DNA of 64,000 bases, from positions 120,265-184,264 of the forward strand of contig ML976748.1 in the NCBI GenBank assembly GCA_010015655.1, given 5' to 3'. The translations under genes were made by a program, and so were the position numbers. Within the stretch, counting starts at the first letter, position 1. Each line of letters starts with the position of its first letter. Below the pieces are notes generated by a model that saw only the letters and a program-made list of their open reading frames with translations, ran no database searches and was not told the origin of the DNA. This DNA is from Bimuria novae-zelandiae CBS 107.79. Its lineage: Eukaryota > Ascomycota > Dothideomycetes > Pleosporales > Didymosphaeriaceae. Shown piece by piece: positions 21,695-32,868 of the stretch.

Positions 21695-24011
21695 TAGGGA
21701 TGGGCCGTACAATACGGAATACCGTATTTTTCGTACCGTACGATACCGATACGCGTATTGTAGGATTAGATCCGTATGCCAAGGCGGGTAAATGCTGCCG
21801 AAAATGACTTTAGGGGCTAACTTTATTTAGAGCTTGCATCTAGATTGCTTATCTTATCCTCTAAGCATTATCTTAGTACTTTATTATTATTAATTAGTAA
21901 TATTTATCAAATGCCGCGTACTGCGTTCGAAAGCGAGGACGTCGAGGTCACCTTCGAGGGCCTCCGGGCCATTGTAACATGTCGATTTTACTCTAAACAA
22001 TGGCATAACAAAAGCCTCGTACGTCTCCGCAAGCACATGGCTAAATGCCCGAAGCTTCCGCGAGAGAAATATAAGCTATATAAGGTTAATAGCAACCCTT
22101 AGATGCTATCTAAGCGTTAATTATAGCTACTAATAGAGACGCTGCGTATAAGTAAAATAAACTTTAAAAAGGTAGATCTACTACTCGCGGAGGCTATATA
22201 TAGCTTTAGAGTACCCTTTAGCTTTATAAGCTCTTGTAGCTTGCCTTAGGTAGAGAAACTTACTAAGATGCCGCAGGTTAAAAATCCTGTATTCTATTAA
22301 TTTCTGAACTTCTTGCGCCCGCCCTACACTCCGCTAGGCTATAAAGTAATTGCCACGACGTTGCTAGACTCTATTTATAGCTAAACAAAGCGTGATATAA
22401 AAGCCGTGCTTAAGAAGGCTAGGCGGCAAATAACGCTAGTTAGTAATAGCTAGATAAATATACGCGGCGAGGCAGCCGTTAATTACCTAGTAATAACCTA
22501 AGAATATAAGATCTTTCTAAAGATTTTATACACGTTAGCGGAGCGTTATAACGCCGAGAACCTAGCTAAAGGGATTCTTAAAGTAGCTAAGGACGTTAGC
22601 AAGCTTAGTATTACTATTATTTACCTTAATAATGCTTCTAACATAAAGGCGGCGCAGGGTTTACTTACTAGAGCTATACTTAACTATCTAATATTAGGGT
22701 GCGCCTCTTATATTGTTAACCTCTACGTTACTAACTTCTTTAAAATAGGCGACTTTAGGGTAATTTTTAACGCTGTAAAGAACGTTAGCAAGTTCTTTAG
22801 ATAGTTTAGTTTACTTATAGGCATGCTAGACAAGGCTGCCAGGCCTTAGGTGCGGCGGAAAGCGCTGCAGCTGCCAGGAAACACTCGCTAGTAAGGCAAG
22901 TTCAATACTGTCGATTCGGTGCTAGAGAATCGCGACTGAATACTTTTAGTAGTGCAGAATCTAATAGTAACCTCTATTATAACCTAGCAGACGCAGAAAC
23001 AGCGATTCTATAAAGTTATAGTAATTATAAGCAACGTACGTTAGTAGGAGAAGTTGTAAAGGCTGCGGAGCTTTCTAGTGCCCTTTACAAAAGTAGCCCT
23101 GGCGCTCGAGAGTACTCGGCCGAAATTCTCATAGCTATATGCCAGCTTCATCTACTTGCTCACCTCCGTCACTCTCCACACAACTTTGCCGCGAGAAGAC
23201 GTCCAAAATATGCTTCGAAACCGATTCCAGCAGGTCCACCATCCTCTCGGCACGATTTCGTATATATGCGACCCTCTTGCGCGGCGAGAATTGCCTGTGG
23301 CGGTCACTCACAAGATGCAGATGGAAGTGGGCGAATACATCGCCCAGCAGTACCCGCCGACGCAGGGCAACGCCAGGCATGCCGCAGCGCTCTATAAAGA
23401 GCTTATGGATGTGCTCTATCGTCAAGGCGCCTTCGAGAAGTGCGGTACTGATTTATCCTGGCAAAGCTTCGAGGATTACACCGATCCGGCGGAGTGGTGG
23501 CGCATACAAAGCTGCACCAACGAGCTTAAAGAACTTGCTATCTACGCTCTCAGCATTAACCCCATAACTAGAGTAGCTAAACGTAACTAGAGCGAGCACG
23601 GATTTCTTTATAATAAAGTTTAGAATTGTCTCGTTAATAAACGGGTCGAAAAGCTAGTGTTTTGCTTTCACAATCTACGGATTCGTAACTCTATTTTGGC
23701 TGAGGGTGCTTAGTACTTCGACGCCTCCGAGGTGCCCGAATAAATTAACGTCGACGACCATGAAGATAAGCAGCTTTTGCTCGATTACCTAGTCAAATAA
23801 GTATAAGAAGAGCACTCTGGGGATCCTGAAGATACCCAGCATCTATAGCTTTAATTGTATCTAATTCTGCACGTGATTATAGGGCCGAGAAAGGCACCGA
23901 TTGGCTCAATTCACTTTGCCAAGAATGTACGATAATACCGTAAATACGGTATTATACAAGATACCGTATATACAGGGATACACTGAAAAATACGGTATCG
24001 GCACATCCCTA
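21695..24011 (+). mobile_element. hAT DNA transposon nested in Gypsy pol
   Basis: 2317 bp flanked by the 8 bp duplication ATCGCAAT (21687-21694 and 24012-24019), the hAT hallmark. Terminal repeats are short and imperfect (TAGGGATGGGCCG on the left, reverse complement TAGGGATGTGCCG on the right). Many ATACCGTA-type palindromic units crowd the first and last 90 bp. A hAT transposase lies between, on the plus strand. Confidence 0.92.
21911..23850 (+). pseudogene. hAT transposase, RIP-broken
   Basis: Starts at ATG 21911 (MPRTAFESED). The N-terminus carries a BED-type finger remnant (VTCRFYSKQWHNKSLVRLRKHMAKC) in which the second expected Cys is now Tyr. The middle is stop-ridden but retains GNTR and QGKFNTVDSVLENRD near 22875-22940. 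A better-preserved GC-rich stretch (23156-23590) ends DPAEWWRIQSCTNELKELAIYALSINP, the hAT C-terminal dimerisation motif, followed after one stop by remnants of the family ending near VEKLVFCFHNLRI. Not functional; the end is approximate. Confidence 0.8.
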
Positions 24012-24299
24012 ATCGCAATAGGCGATAGGGCAGTTAAACTACTCTTATCTATATTATTAGTATATTTAGGGAAAGTAGCTATATTCCTTAGCTTAGTAAT
24101 AAATAGTATATTAGTCTTCTCTGTAAAGGTTCTATTATAGGTTCTCGTGCGTAGGGTTGCGGTGGTCTAGGTCGTACTATAGTGTAAAGTTCGGGTTTTT
24201 GTTTAGGTATTATTCCTTAGGGTTGTCTTAGGCGTAGTAATGGTCTGCCCATTTACGTTCTGCTTTACTAACCAGATTGGGTCGGTAAGCATAGTGAAA

Positions 24300-25560
24300 T
24301 GCTGCGGCAAGGTCTTATTATTTTATTACTATAAACCTAAAGTCTCCTTTCCTTAGTTAGTGTTTCTCTAAGAAGTCGAAAACATTCGTCGTCTTACTAG
24401 TAACAGGTTTATTCTAGCTAGAGTAAGGTGTAGGAGATTAAGGCATAAGTTTCTTCTCCTTTTCCCTTTCCTTCTCGTCCGAACCTTTACGTGCATCCTT
24501 ATAGAGTCGTAAGTCTAGTAATTTTAATCGCTCGGATTCTTTGTCGTGAATATTAATTTGTTTAATAGCGTTTACTACTTGCTATTCTTCGTTGGTGGTT
24601 TCTTCTTTATTAATAATTAGTACGTTTAACTACCTATTAATCTTATTCTTAGATCTATAGTTCCTGGCGATGTGGCCTAGTTTGCTATATATAAAACATT
24701 TACGCGTCTTAGTCCCCTATTGTTAGGTTCTATCTAAGATACGTTAGTTAGGCTTTTAGAAGCCTATAACCTTTCCTATTCTCTTTTTTAGGTTATTAAA
24801 CTAAATATCTTTTATAGGTTAGGGCCTGTAGTAGTTACGTTGCTATCGTTAAGGTGCTTTTAGTAGCGCCCTATAGACCACAGGTGCCTATTATCTAAAA
24901 CTAGCGTTTCTTAGGTTCCTGCGGAACTCTTTTTTGTAAAGCGAACTATTCCCTATTAATGCGGATAGTCTCTTTGTATAGTTCCTCTAAGGTCTTTATC
25001 TTTACGCTACTACGTAGGAGTTCTTTACGCACGTTACGTTTAAGGCCTTACTTATATATTATCTTAAGAAATTTATCCTCTTAGTTAAGTTGCACTGCGT
25101 ACTTGCGGAACTTAGCTATGTACTTAGCTATAGATTAGTGTTAGCAAACTATCTAGATCGCTCGTCTTGTAATAGCTATCTTATTAGCGATCCTAAATAT
25201 TTGTCGAAGGCATATTTTAAAGTTATTATAGTCTTTAATAATGTTAACTATATTAGCATGTTTGTTAATGTACTTCTTGTTCTTGTTATCGTGATCTATG
25301 TCTAAGTACTTAACTAGGTAGGGATAGATCTATTCTTTAGCGCTTCCTCGCATGTAGGTTGCAGCGAAGATGACTTTCTTCTTGTTTTTAAGGTCTTGGT
25401 TCTAGTTAAAGAAGTAGAGGTCTAGCTGCAAGAGCTAGGTGTCGAGGAGGGTATAATTGCTATTATATAAGTTAGGTTTGTGTGCCTTGTTCTTGCCATC
25501 CCCTATAGGGGTGACATGGTTGTCTAAAGCCATGGAAGAGGTAGGGGTCCTATTAGTATT
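24300..25560 (-). pseudogene. Gypsy gag remnant
   Basis: Minus-strand region between the 5' LTR and the hAT/pol segment. A degenerate zinc knuckle is readable near 24655-24700 (CFIYSKLGHIA in place of CFxCxKLGHIA). Upstream is stop-ridden capsid-like sequence. Confidence 0.6.
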
Positions 25561-25580
25561 TATATTAAGGGTGTTTAAAA

Positions 25581-26031
25581 TGTTAAGATCCTAAAGAGGT
25601 AGCTAGTCTCTAAGGGGCTAAGGTTAGTTCTCGGGCAGAAATACTATAATAGGATAAAAGAGGGTTATAGTAATAGCTTACGCTTGTTACTAGGGCGTTA
25701 GTATTAAAGGTATATATAATACTATTAAATTAACAAGGTTACTTATTTAGATCTAAACGATAGATTAATAAACAGGTTAAACACGAATGCTATAAGGGTA
25801 TTCGTGCTAGGTTATATATATAACTATTCGTGCTATTCTTTCCTTTCTACTATCCGTTCTTTAGTAGGATAGTATTATCGTCCTGGATATTGCTGCCATC
25901 CCTTTCTTAGCGGGATGGTTCTTCTTGGCGGGATGTTAGATCACGTGACCTTAGTGGTGTAGTCCTACTGTGGGTTACCCTGCTGCGCTCACTGTTGGTT
26001 GTTCTTTATTGCGATTGTTTAGATCTCAACA
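25581..26031 (-). repeat. 5' LTR of the Gypsy element
   Basis: 451 bp, TGTTAAGATC to AGATCTCAACA, uninterrupted. Matches the split 3' LTR over its full length with RIP-type differences. Confidence 0.9.
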
Positions 26032-26845
26032 CTTACTTGCGTAGTAGTAACTTTTTAAGTGTATATATAATAGCTTTCTCTTATAAATTAAGTATACGTA
26101 TTGTTTTTGGCGTACTCTAGCCTATCTCGCTAGGCAACAGACGGGGCTGCGGTGTTTAAAAAGGCTGGGAGAGTTCTGTAAACAGCGGCGTGCCCATGGC
26201 GCCTAGCAGCTGGCGGAGTAGACGCCCGTGCGTAGGAGGAGAGAGGCCCCTGAGTACTAAAGGGACGCCGTCCTCCTCCTCATTAGACGAATCTATAGTA
26301 GGCGTTAAGGGCCTCTCTACGTTGTTGTCCTATCCTTTGGCGTACTCTACCGCCCGGGAAGCTTCCTAAGCTCTCAAAGGCGCGATTACCTGCTCAGGGC
26401 AGAAGGGCGCTAGGCCTGTTTTACGCCAGCCTCCCTTAACTATATAAAACGTAAACGCCTGCCCTCTAACTTGTAAGAGAGTTACTAAGAAATCTAAGCG
26501 TTAGATTTTAGTAGCTCTTATTTAAGAGGCCTAATTAAGCGTCTAAGCGTAATACTACTTTAGAGGCTAAAAATAGCCTATATTAAAAGGCTAAAGGAGA
26601 TAAGTAGTGTGCGGAGGGAGGGTAAAAAGCTATATATAATTACGCTCGGCGTACTAAGCAAACTCTATAGTAAGGTAAGATCTATAGCTATTAATAAGGA
26701 GTAATCTCTAGGCGCTATAGGCGCTCTCTATAGTTATTTTATTAAAATATTTTATTTGGTCTATAGCTATAAAGTCGTTAGCGTAGCTACTATTAGTTAT
26801 ATTTATAAGGTAGTTATTAGGTAAATTAACCGCCTATTACTCTAG
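26032..26845. other. continuation of the Gypsy host sequence, unclassified
   Basis: This segment was contiguous with 9561-11408 before the Gypsy inserted. Most is AT-rich, but 26110-26460 is GC-richer and on the minus strand reads about 60 uninterrupted residues (roughly 26330-26145) including SSNEEEDGVPLVLRG. I cannot assign a family. Confidence 0.4.
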
Positions 26846-27260
26846 TGTTACGACCACGAACCCCACAAGGATGAAGAAGCCAGACAATTACGCCAAGAGA
26901 GTAATTGTTAGCGAAGTAGCAGAGTTAACGGGACACAACGAGGCGCGGGGCAGCTTAGGTTAGCAGTTACGTAATAAAGTCCCGCATAAGCGAGAAGTCC
27001 CGCATAAAGTACAGGACTATAGGAAGTCCCACGGACTACCTTAGAGAAAGACGTCTTGGCGGGACTATAAGGAAGAAGCAGACTAGTATATAGTATAATA
27101 GTTCTCCTATGTTATTTCTCTCTTCGTAGTTAACTTATATATTTTCTGTGCGAGTACGTTCTCTTATACAGACTAATAGTTATCTTACTTTATTATAAGA
27201 TTAGATTGTCTAGCCGCGCTAAGTGTCGCATTAACTTATACTACTAAATAATCTGTAAAG
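26846..27260 (+). repeat. probable 5' LTR of another Gypsy element (Gypsy III)
   Basis: Begins TGTTACGACCACG and precedes a short leader. After removing the Copia B insertion, the leader runs into a Gypsy gag start codon at 32555. The right end (CTGTAAAG region) is uncertain because RIP obscures the CA terminus, and no second copy is in the window. Confidence 0.45.
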
Positions 27261-27294
27261 CACCACGATACCTTACCACCCTAACCTAGACTAG

Positions 27295-27470
27295 TGTCAG
27301 ATAAAAAGCATATCAAGTTCGGAGGATCAGGGGTAGCCCGAAAAAGGCCGGGGATTAACCGAGAACACACAGAACCTGCCGAGGGAACCCCGTAGACAGG
27401 CAGAACAACCTAATATATTAATTTAAACCCCCGAATTATTAGGATATCTATTAAGACGTGACATCTAACA
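27295..27470 (+). repeat. 5' LTR of Copia B copy 1
   Basis: 176 bp. The outer half keeps CpA sites (CATATCAAG, GGATCAGG); the inner end shows TpA at the matching sites (ATTATTAGG). Confidence 0.92.
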
Positions 27471-27488
27471 ATTAAGAGTCTTACTGCC
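27471..27488 (+). promoter_or_regulatory. putative primer-binding site of Copia B
   Basis: ATTAAGAGTCTTACTGCC directly follows the 5' LTR and is identical in Copia A and in the second Copia B copy. It lacks the TGG expected for a full-length tRNA primer. Its complement ends in AGACTCTTAAT, which resembles the anticodon arm of tRNA-Lys(CUU), so half-tRNA priming is likely. Confidence 0.55.
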
Positions 27489-27699
27489 TTAACAAGAGCG
27501 AAAATAGCAACCTAAAACCTAAATTAAACTAACGGAACGATTATTCTTCGCGATAATACTAAATACTATAGCTAGCTTAACTAACTATAAGCCCGCTACG
27601 TTGTATATAATATATAGGCGCAAGTCAACCCCGATTTAGCGATTACCCTACTCACGGAGCTATTTGAGCCCGAGCTACCTGAGACGGTAGACTATACGC

Positions 27700-30600
27700 C
27701 AGCTGTAACCCTTCTAGACGGCGTCTTATTATTAAGACTATCCGAACTTTTGTCCGCTGGACTAAAGAGCTATAAAGAGGATTTAGACCTCTATAAACTC
27801 TAGATGGAGAAATACAAGATATAGTATATAAAGTATAAGACTAAAGTCGCAAGTTTGCAGCAGATCGTAGTGTTTATCTAGTTATTAGTAGCACCGCATC
27901 TACAACGCACTTGCTGTCTCCTAGATACTACTATTAAAGAATAGATTATAAAGCTAAAAGCAAAAGTAAGAGTTACTTCTAAGTTCAAATAAGAGTAAGC
28001 GCGACAGCGATACTATAGCTCGTTAAAGCCTCTACGCATAGTAAATAACTAGGATATATAGCTTACTAAATATAATTATGCTATAATAAAGGCTAAGACA
28101 CTAAACGTGTCTAATACTACATAATTTAATCCTGTGGCTATAGACTTTATGTTAGTAGTAAATAAGATAGCTTTAGTATGGGCTGTAACCTTTTAATTAA
28201 ATAGAAAGGACCTACCCGGCATGGACCGAAAGGATATAATAGGACGTTTCCAAGAATATATAATGCTAAATTATCTAATAACGCGAAACAGAAGCTAAAA
28301 GGCTGTATTTATAACGGAAGACTTATCTTATCTCGCTAAAAGTAGCCAAGCTGCCTAGAGTATACAAGGGGATCCCTAATATGCAGAAACAGGAAACTCT
28401 TAGGGTACAAAACGGGGTAGACCCTAACATTAACGTATAGCTGTGAAGGATGATAATCGTGCACCTTTAAGCTCTTTAAACCCTTAATAAGATAGTAGTA
28501 ACTCCGCTAAAGCGGACGCTAATCGTGGTAAACCTGCTAAAGTAGGCACTAACAAAACCGCTAAGTGTTTAGCCTGCGATATAAGACACCCTATTAGGGA
28601 ATGCTTCTATCTCTACCTAGATAAAGCACTAGAATAGTGGGAGCTAAACCTAAGAACAGCTAAATACGTTGCTCTAAAACAAGAGTACGATGCTAATTTT
28701 TAAAGTCTACTAAGAGCTTAAAGCAGACCTAGAACTAAGACTCTATTTTTTAAGAATTCTTATACCCTAACTCTAGAGATTACTAATTAGTAACTAAATA
28801 GAAAATAGATTTTAAAGGTGCAAGCCGCCTATTCTGTAACCTTTACTATAGACTAATTTAACTATCCTCTTTGGCGTTCTTTTATCCTTAACTCGGGCTC
28901 GACGTGCCACATCACGAACGACCCTAACTAGATTTAGAACTATTAGCTACCTATATAAGGCGACTTTATATAGGCAGGCGACACTTAAATCTAGGTAAAG
29001 GGATATAGAACTATTATCTTAAACCTAAAATATAAATAGGGAGCTAAAAGACTAGTACTACATAACGTAGCAATATGCCTAGATATGCTATGTAACCTAG
29101 TCTTCTTCTAAGTGCTAAGGCAGAAGGGATTCTAGTAGGATACCTAATTAGAGCCTACTACCCTAAAGTAACTAAATAGAACAACTATTAGAGAGCTTAC
29201 TAAAATTTATAGATAATAGGTATTAGAATACTAACCCGTGCACTATGCAGCGCACTATACGCATTCTTATAATTCTTAAACGTAATAATAACCTTAAAGA
29301 GTATTGGCCCTCTTATGGCATAAAAGGCTTAGTTATCTAGGACCCGCCGTAATTAAGCACCTAGTATAGCGAGCTAAGGGGGTGCGCGTTAAGGGAATTA
29401 TAATAGTAGAGTGTAACTTATATAGAAGAGTAAAGATGCGAAGGCAGATAAGCCGCGCACCTAGGATTAATAAGTAAGGACCCGTAGAAAGGCTTTCTAT
29501 TAATTTCCACACCTATAAATTACTATTATTTAACAAAGAGAAGAGCCAGATGCTTGTTACGAATAGATATTCTAGTCTCTAATAGGACTTCTACTTCACG
29601 GATAACTAAACGACAAGGTTAATTATTAAGACATTAACAATCTTCTTTAGATTTTTTAAGAACTAATATGACATCACTCTAAAAGTTATTAAAACGGACA
29701 ATGAGATCACTACAGTCAAACCTAAAGTCAAGCGGTGGCTAAAAAGCCTAGGCATAATTATCGAGCCTTTAGCACTAGACACGCAAGCTTAAAACAGCGG
29801 CGCTAAACGCTTAAGGGGCGTAAATAAAGAAAAATCTCGCGTAATGCGTCTAGACGCAAACCTTCTATAGGAACTCTGGCCTAAAATTATAAGAGCTAGA
29901 GTGTATCTATATAATTAAACGCCAAACTACACGAACAACTAGAAAACACTATACAAAATATTCTTTACACGAGTATTACTAGCTAATAGGATTGTTATAT
30001 CTATTAAGAAACTAAACTTAGCCTACCTAAAGGCGTACGGATGCAAAGCATTCGCTATAATAAATAATACCTACTATAGAAAATTAAGACTACAACGACT
30101 CGACCCTAAAGCATGGATCGGATACCTTATTAGATACTAGTTATTAAACATTTACTAAATATAGATACTAACGCTAGCCAAGGTTATCAGCACGCGAGAC
30201 GTCGTATTTAATAAAAACATAATCTTTAATAGGAAGATAGAGGATCTAATAGACAACGTTATGCATAATACGCTAGCTAAGATAGCTATATATATTAAGA
30301 TAATTAAGCTACCACCACTAGTGCACCAACCAGAAACCAAATTATTCTATAAAGACAATGTCGTAGAAAACGAATCACCTATAAAGGACGAAGTAGACCT
30401 ACCGGGCTACTATCAAGGAAGGAAGATTAGAGATTACTACCTAATACTACTTTTAACTCTACTACCTACAGCTCTGCTAGCACAGCTAATAACAAGGGAA
30501 AATATAAACCTACTCGAGATTACTTTATCTAAGACAGTCCCCTGGGCAGCAGCTTTCATGGCAGGAACGAAAGTAAGAAGGGTCGGAAAACACAACAGGA

Positions 30601-32260
30601 ACACGATTAACAAAGCCTAGATAAAAAGACTACTAGCGAAGGGCGTTAAGATTTACTAATTATAGTTACCTTTGCTACCCACTTGTAAAACAGACCTTAA
30701 CTAATATCTAATAGGAGAATTATTCTAGGAAGCGCAGTAATCGCATCTAGATAGTTATAGAATTACCTAATCCTAGATAGAAGTACTGTACAAGATAGTA
30801 AAGGTAATAGGCTAACAAATCCTAGACTGCATGTGGGTGTATGTGTATAAGTTTAATAAATATTACTAGTTTATTAAGTGCAAAGCGCGACTAGTAGTTA
30901 GAGGAGACTAATAACGTAATATAACCTCCTAGGACACCTACGCAGCAACATTAGCCAGAAGATCTTTTTGCTTACTTATAGTAATTACTACCAAATATAA
31001 CCTTAAACTTATATAATATAACGTTACTAACGCGTTTGTACACGTATTACTAGATTAAGAAGTCTACATGCGCATGCCGCCTAGATATTAAAAACCTAGT
31101 ACTATCCTTAAAGTCTAGAAGGCACTCTACGGACTGCGAATCTTATTACTTCTTTAGTAGAAAGAGTTTATAGCTACGCTTATTAAGTTTAGTTTCTAGA
31201 CCGTGCCCTATAAGCCATGCTGCATAATTAAGGATAGTATTATTATCTTCTTCTACGTAGACGACATTATTATTGCGCACCACCAAGATAAAGCTAGCTA
31301 AGCTTAGCAAGTTGTAGAATAACTTAAAAAGAAATACTTAATAATAGGCAAAGAAGACCTACTATAGTTCCTAGGAATTAAAGTAATTAGAGATTAGCAG
31401 AACTAACTTATTTAACTCTCTTAGGCCGCATACTATGATAAAATTAGCTGGCTAGTTAATGACTAAACAATTTAACATGACACCCTAATGGGCATAGGGG
31501 AGCTTAAGCCGAGAGAAGGGCTGGCTTTGCTTATAAAGATTAATAAATACTAACGTAAGATTAGATTACTCCTATATATAGCTGTTAGTACCCGACCGGA
31601 TATTGCATTCGCAACCTTAAGGCTGGCGAGATTCTTATTAAATCCTAGTCTAGAACATTATTATGTGGCTGACCGAGCCCTGCTATACCTTAATAAAATA
31701 AAGTGGAAGATACTTTAACTTGGAGGAGGCGAATCCTTGCAGGTAGTAAGTAATGCCTTATTTATAGATAACACTCTAGACCGTAAGAGCTCGCAAGGCT
31801 ATACTATTAAGCTATTTAATGGCCTTATTGCATGGCGTGCAAGCAAACAAGACACTATTACTACGTTAACTATAGAAGCTAAGCTCCTTGCTCTGGCGCA
31901 AGTTATAAAGGAAGCTATCTTTATATTAAGATTAATAGAGGAACTGAAAGTTAAGCTACCTAGCCCTACTATTATAATCTAATGTAATAACTAGTAAACT
32001 ATTTGGCTAGTAACGTAGGAGATCTCGAAGCTGCATACGAAGCTTCGACACGTTAATATACATAACTACTAGCTCCGACAGGAAGTAACTAGGGGAAGGA
32101 TAAAGGTGGAATATACTAAATCTATAGAGATAATTATAAACGGCTTAACTAAAGCACTTTTAGTAAATTAGTGGCAGAACTTCCTAAAGCAACTAGGACT
32201 AGTGGAGGTAAGGAATTAAAAGGTAGCTAATAAAGCACCTTTAGAGGAGATTTAAGACTA
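27700..32260 (+). pseudogene. Copia B gag-pol polyprotein, RIP-broken
   Basis: Recognisable blocks in order: gag-like region with LLSAGLKSYKEDLDLY (about 27740-27790); zinc knuckle CLACDIRHPIREC (about 28568); integrase core with RAPRIN-like and QYDITLKVIKTDNEIT (about 29450-29720), then NPNYT-type and LAYLKAYGCKAFA (about 29900-30060); RT with RLVVRGD, NAFVHVLLDQEVYMRMP and FYVDDIIIAHH (about 30880-31280); RNase H with NTLDRKSSQGYTIKLFNGLIAW (31737-31982 open). These match Ty1/copia domain order. Quoted motifs read through single RIP-type changes where a stop occurs. Confidence 0.8.
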
Positions 32261-32327
32261 GCTTAATAACCTTACCCTCGTCTAATAACCTTAGCCATGG
32301 CTCGAACGGCTCCAAGCTAAGGGGGTG

Positions 32328-32503
32328 TGTCAGATAAAAAGCATATTAAGTTTAAAGGATTAGGGGTAGCCCGAAAAAGGCCAGGGATTAACCGAGAACA
32401 CACAGAACCTGCCGAGGGAACCCCGTAGATAGGTAGAACAACCCAATACATTAATTCAAACCCCCGAATCATCAGGACATCCATTAAGACGTGACATCTA
32501 ACA
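32328..32503 (+). repeat. 3' LTR of Copia B copy 1
   Basis: 176 bp. Here the inner half is mutated (CATATTAAG, GGATTAGG) and the outer end keeps CpA (ATCATCAGG), the mirror image of the 5' LTR. Confidence 0.92.
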
Positions 32504-32554
32504 ACTAGACTAAGGTGTAAGAGCCTTATAACACTTTAACTACCCTACGGTATA

Positions 32555-32868
32555 ATGGCAGGACCTGGTTCGACCACCGCAGCTCCGGCACCTAAGGAAA
32601 AGACCCTAAGAGAGATGGTTATTAAACAAGTGGCTTAGATAGCCTAGCTACAGGAAATCATCAACCAAATAAGCGAGAAGATAAGCTAATGGGAAAATGT
32701 AAAGCATTAACTAAAGGTCCTAAAGCCCGAACCCTATTCTAGAAAGGGCCACCTAGGAACGTTCCTAACCTAGATAGAACTATTCATCCGCTACAACCTA
32801 GGAAAGTTTAACACGGAATAAGATAAGATCCTAGTTACCTATCTTTTACGCGCCTTTTATAAATAATA
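32555..32868 (+). pseudogene. Gypsy III gag N-terminus
   Basis: ATG at 32555 opens MAGPGSTTAAPAPKEKTLREM, a fungal Gypsy gag-like start. It continues through KPEPYSRKGHLGTFLT and IELFIRYNLGKFNTE with single stops, then becomes unreadable. It belongs with the LTR-like sequence at 26846; Copia B inserted in the leader between them. Confidence 0.6.

Larger units (their letters stand above)
11409..26031 (-). mobile_element. Gypsy-type LTR retrotransposon with two nested insertions
   Basis: LTRs of identical length (451 bp once the insertion is removed), both TG...CA (TGTTAAGATC to ATCTCAACA). The flanks share the 5 bp target duplication CTTAC (left 11404-11408, right 26032-26036). A polypurine tract (reverse complement of CACCTCCCCTCCTTCC) adjoins the left LTR, so transcription runs on the minus strand: gag near 25.5-24.3 kb, then protease, RT, RNase H, integrase and a chromodomain-like end near 18.1 kb. 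Removing the Copia and hAT insertions leaves about 6.84 kb, normal for the class. The frame is wrecked by RIP. Confidence 0.92.
27295..32503 (+). mobile_element. Copia-type LTR retrotransposon (family B), copy 1
   Basis: 5209 bp with two 176 bp LTRs (TGTCAGATAAAAAGC to CATCTAACA) and the 5 bp duplication ACTAG (27290-27294 and 32504-32508). Plus-strand order is gag, zinc knuckle, integrase, RT, RNase H, then a polypurine tract (AAGGGGGTG) before the 3' LTR. A second copy lies at 54222-59387. All frames are broken by RIP-type stops. Confidence 0.93.

Noticed and set aside
30155..30340. 61-codon minus-strand hydrophobic frame
   Set aside because: It is the antisense shadow of the Copia B integrase/RT linker region.
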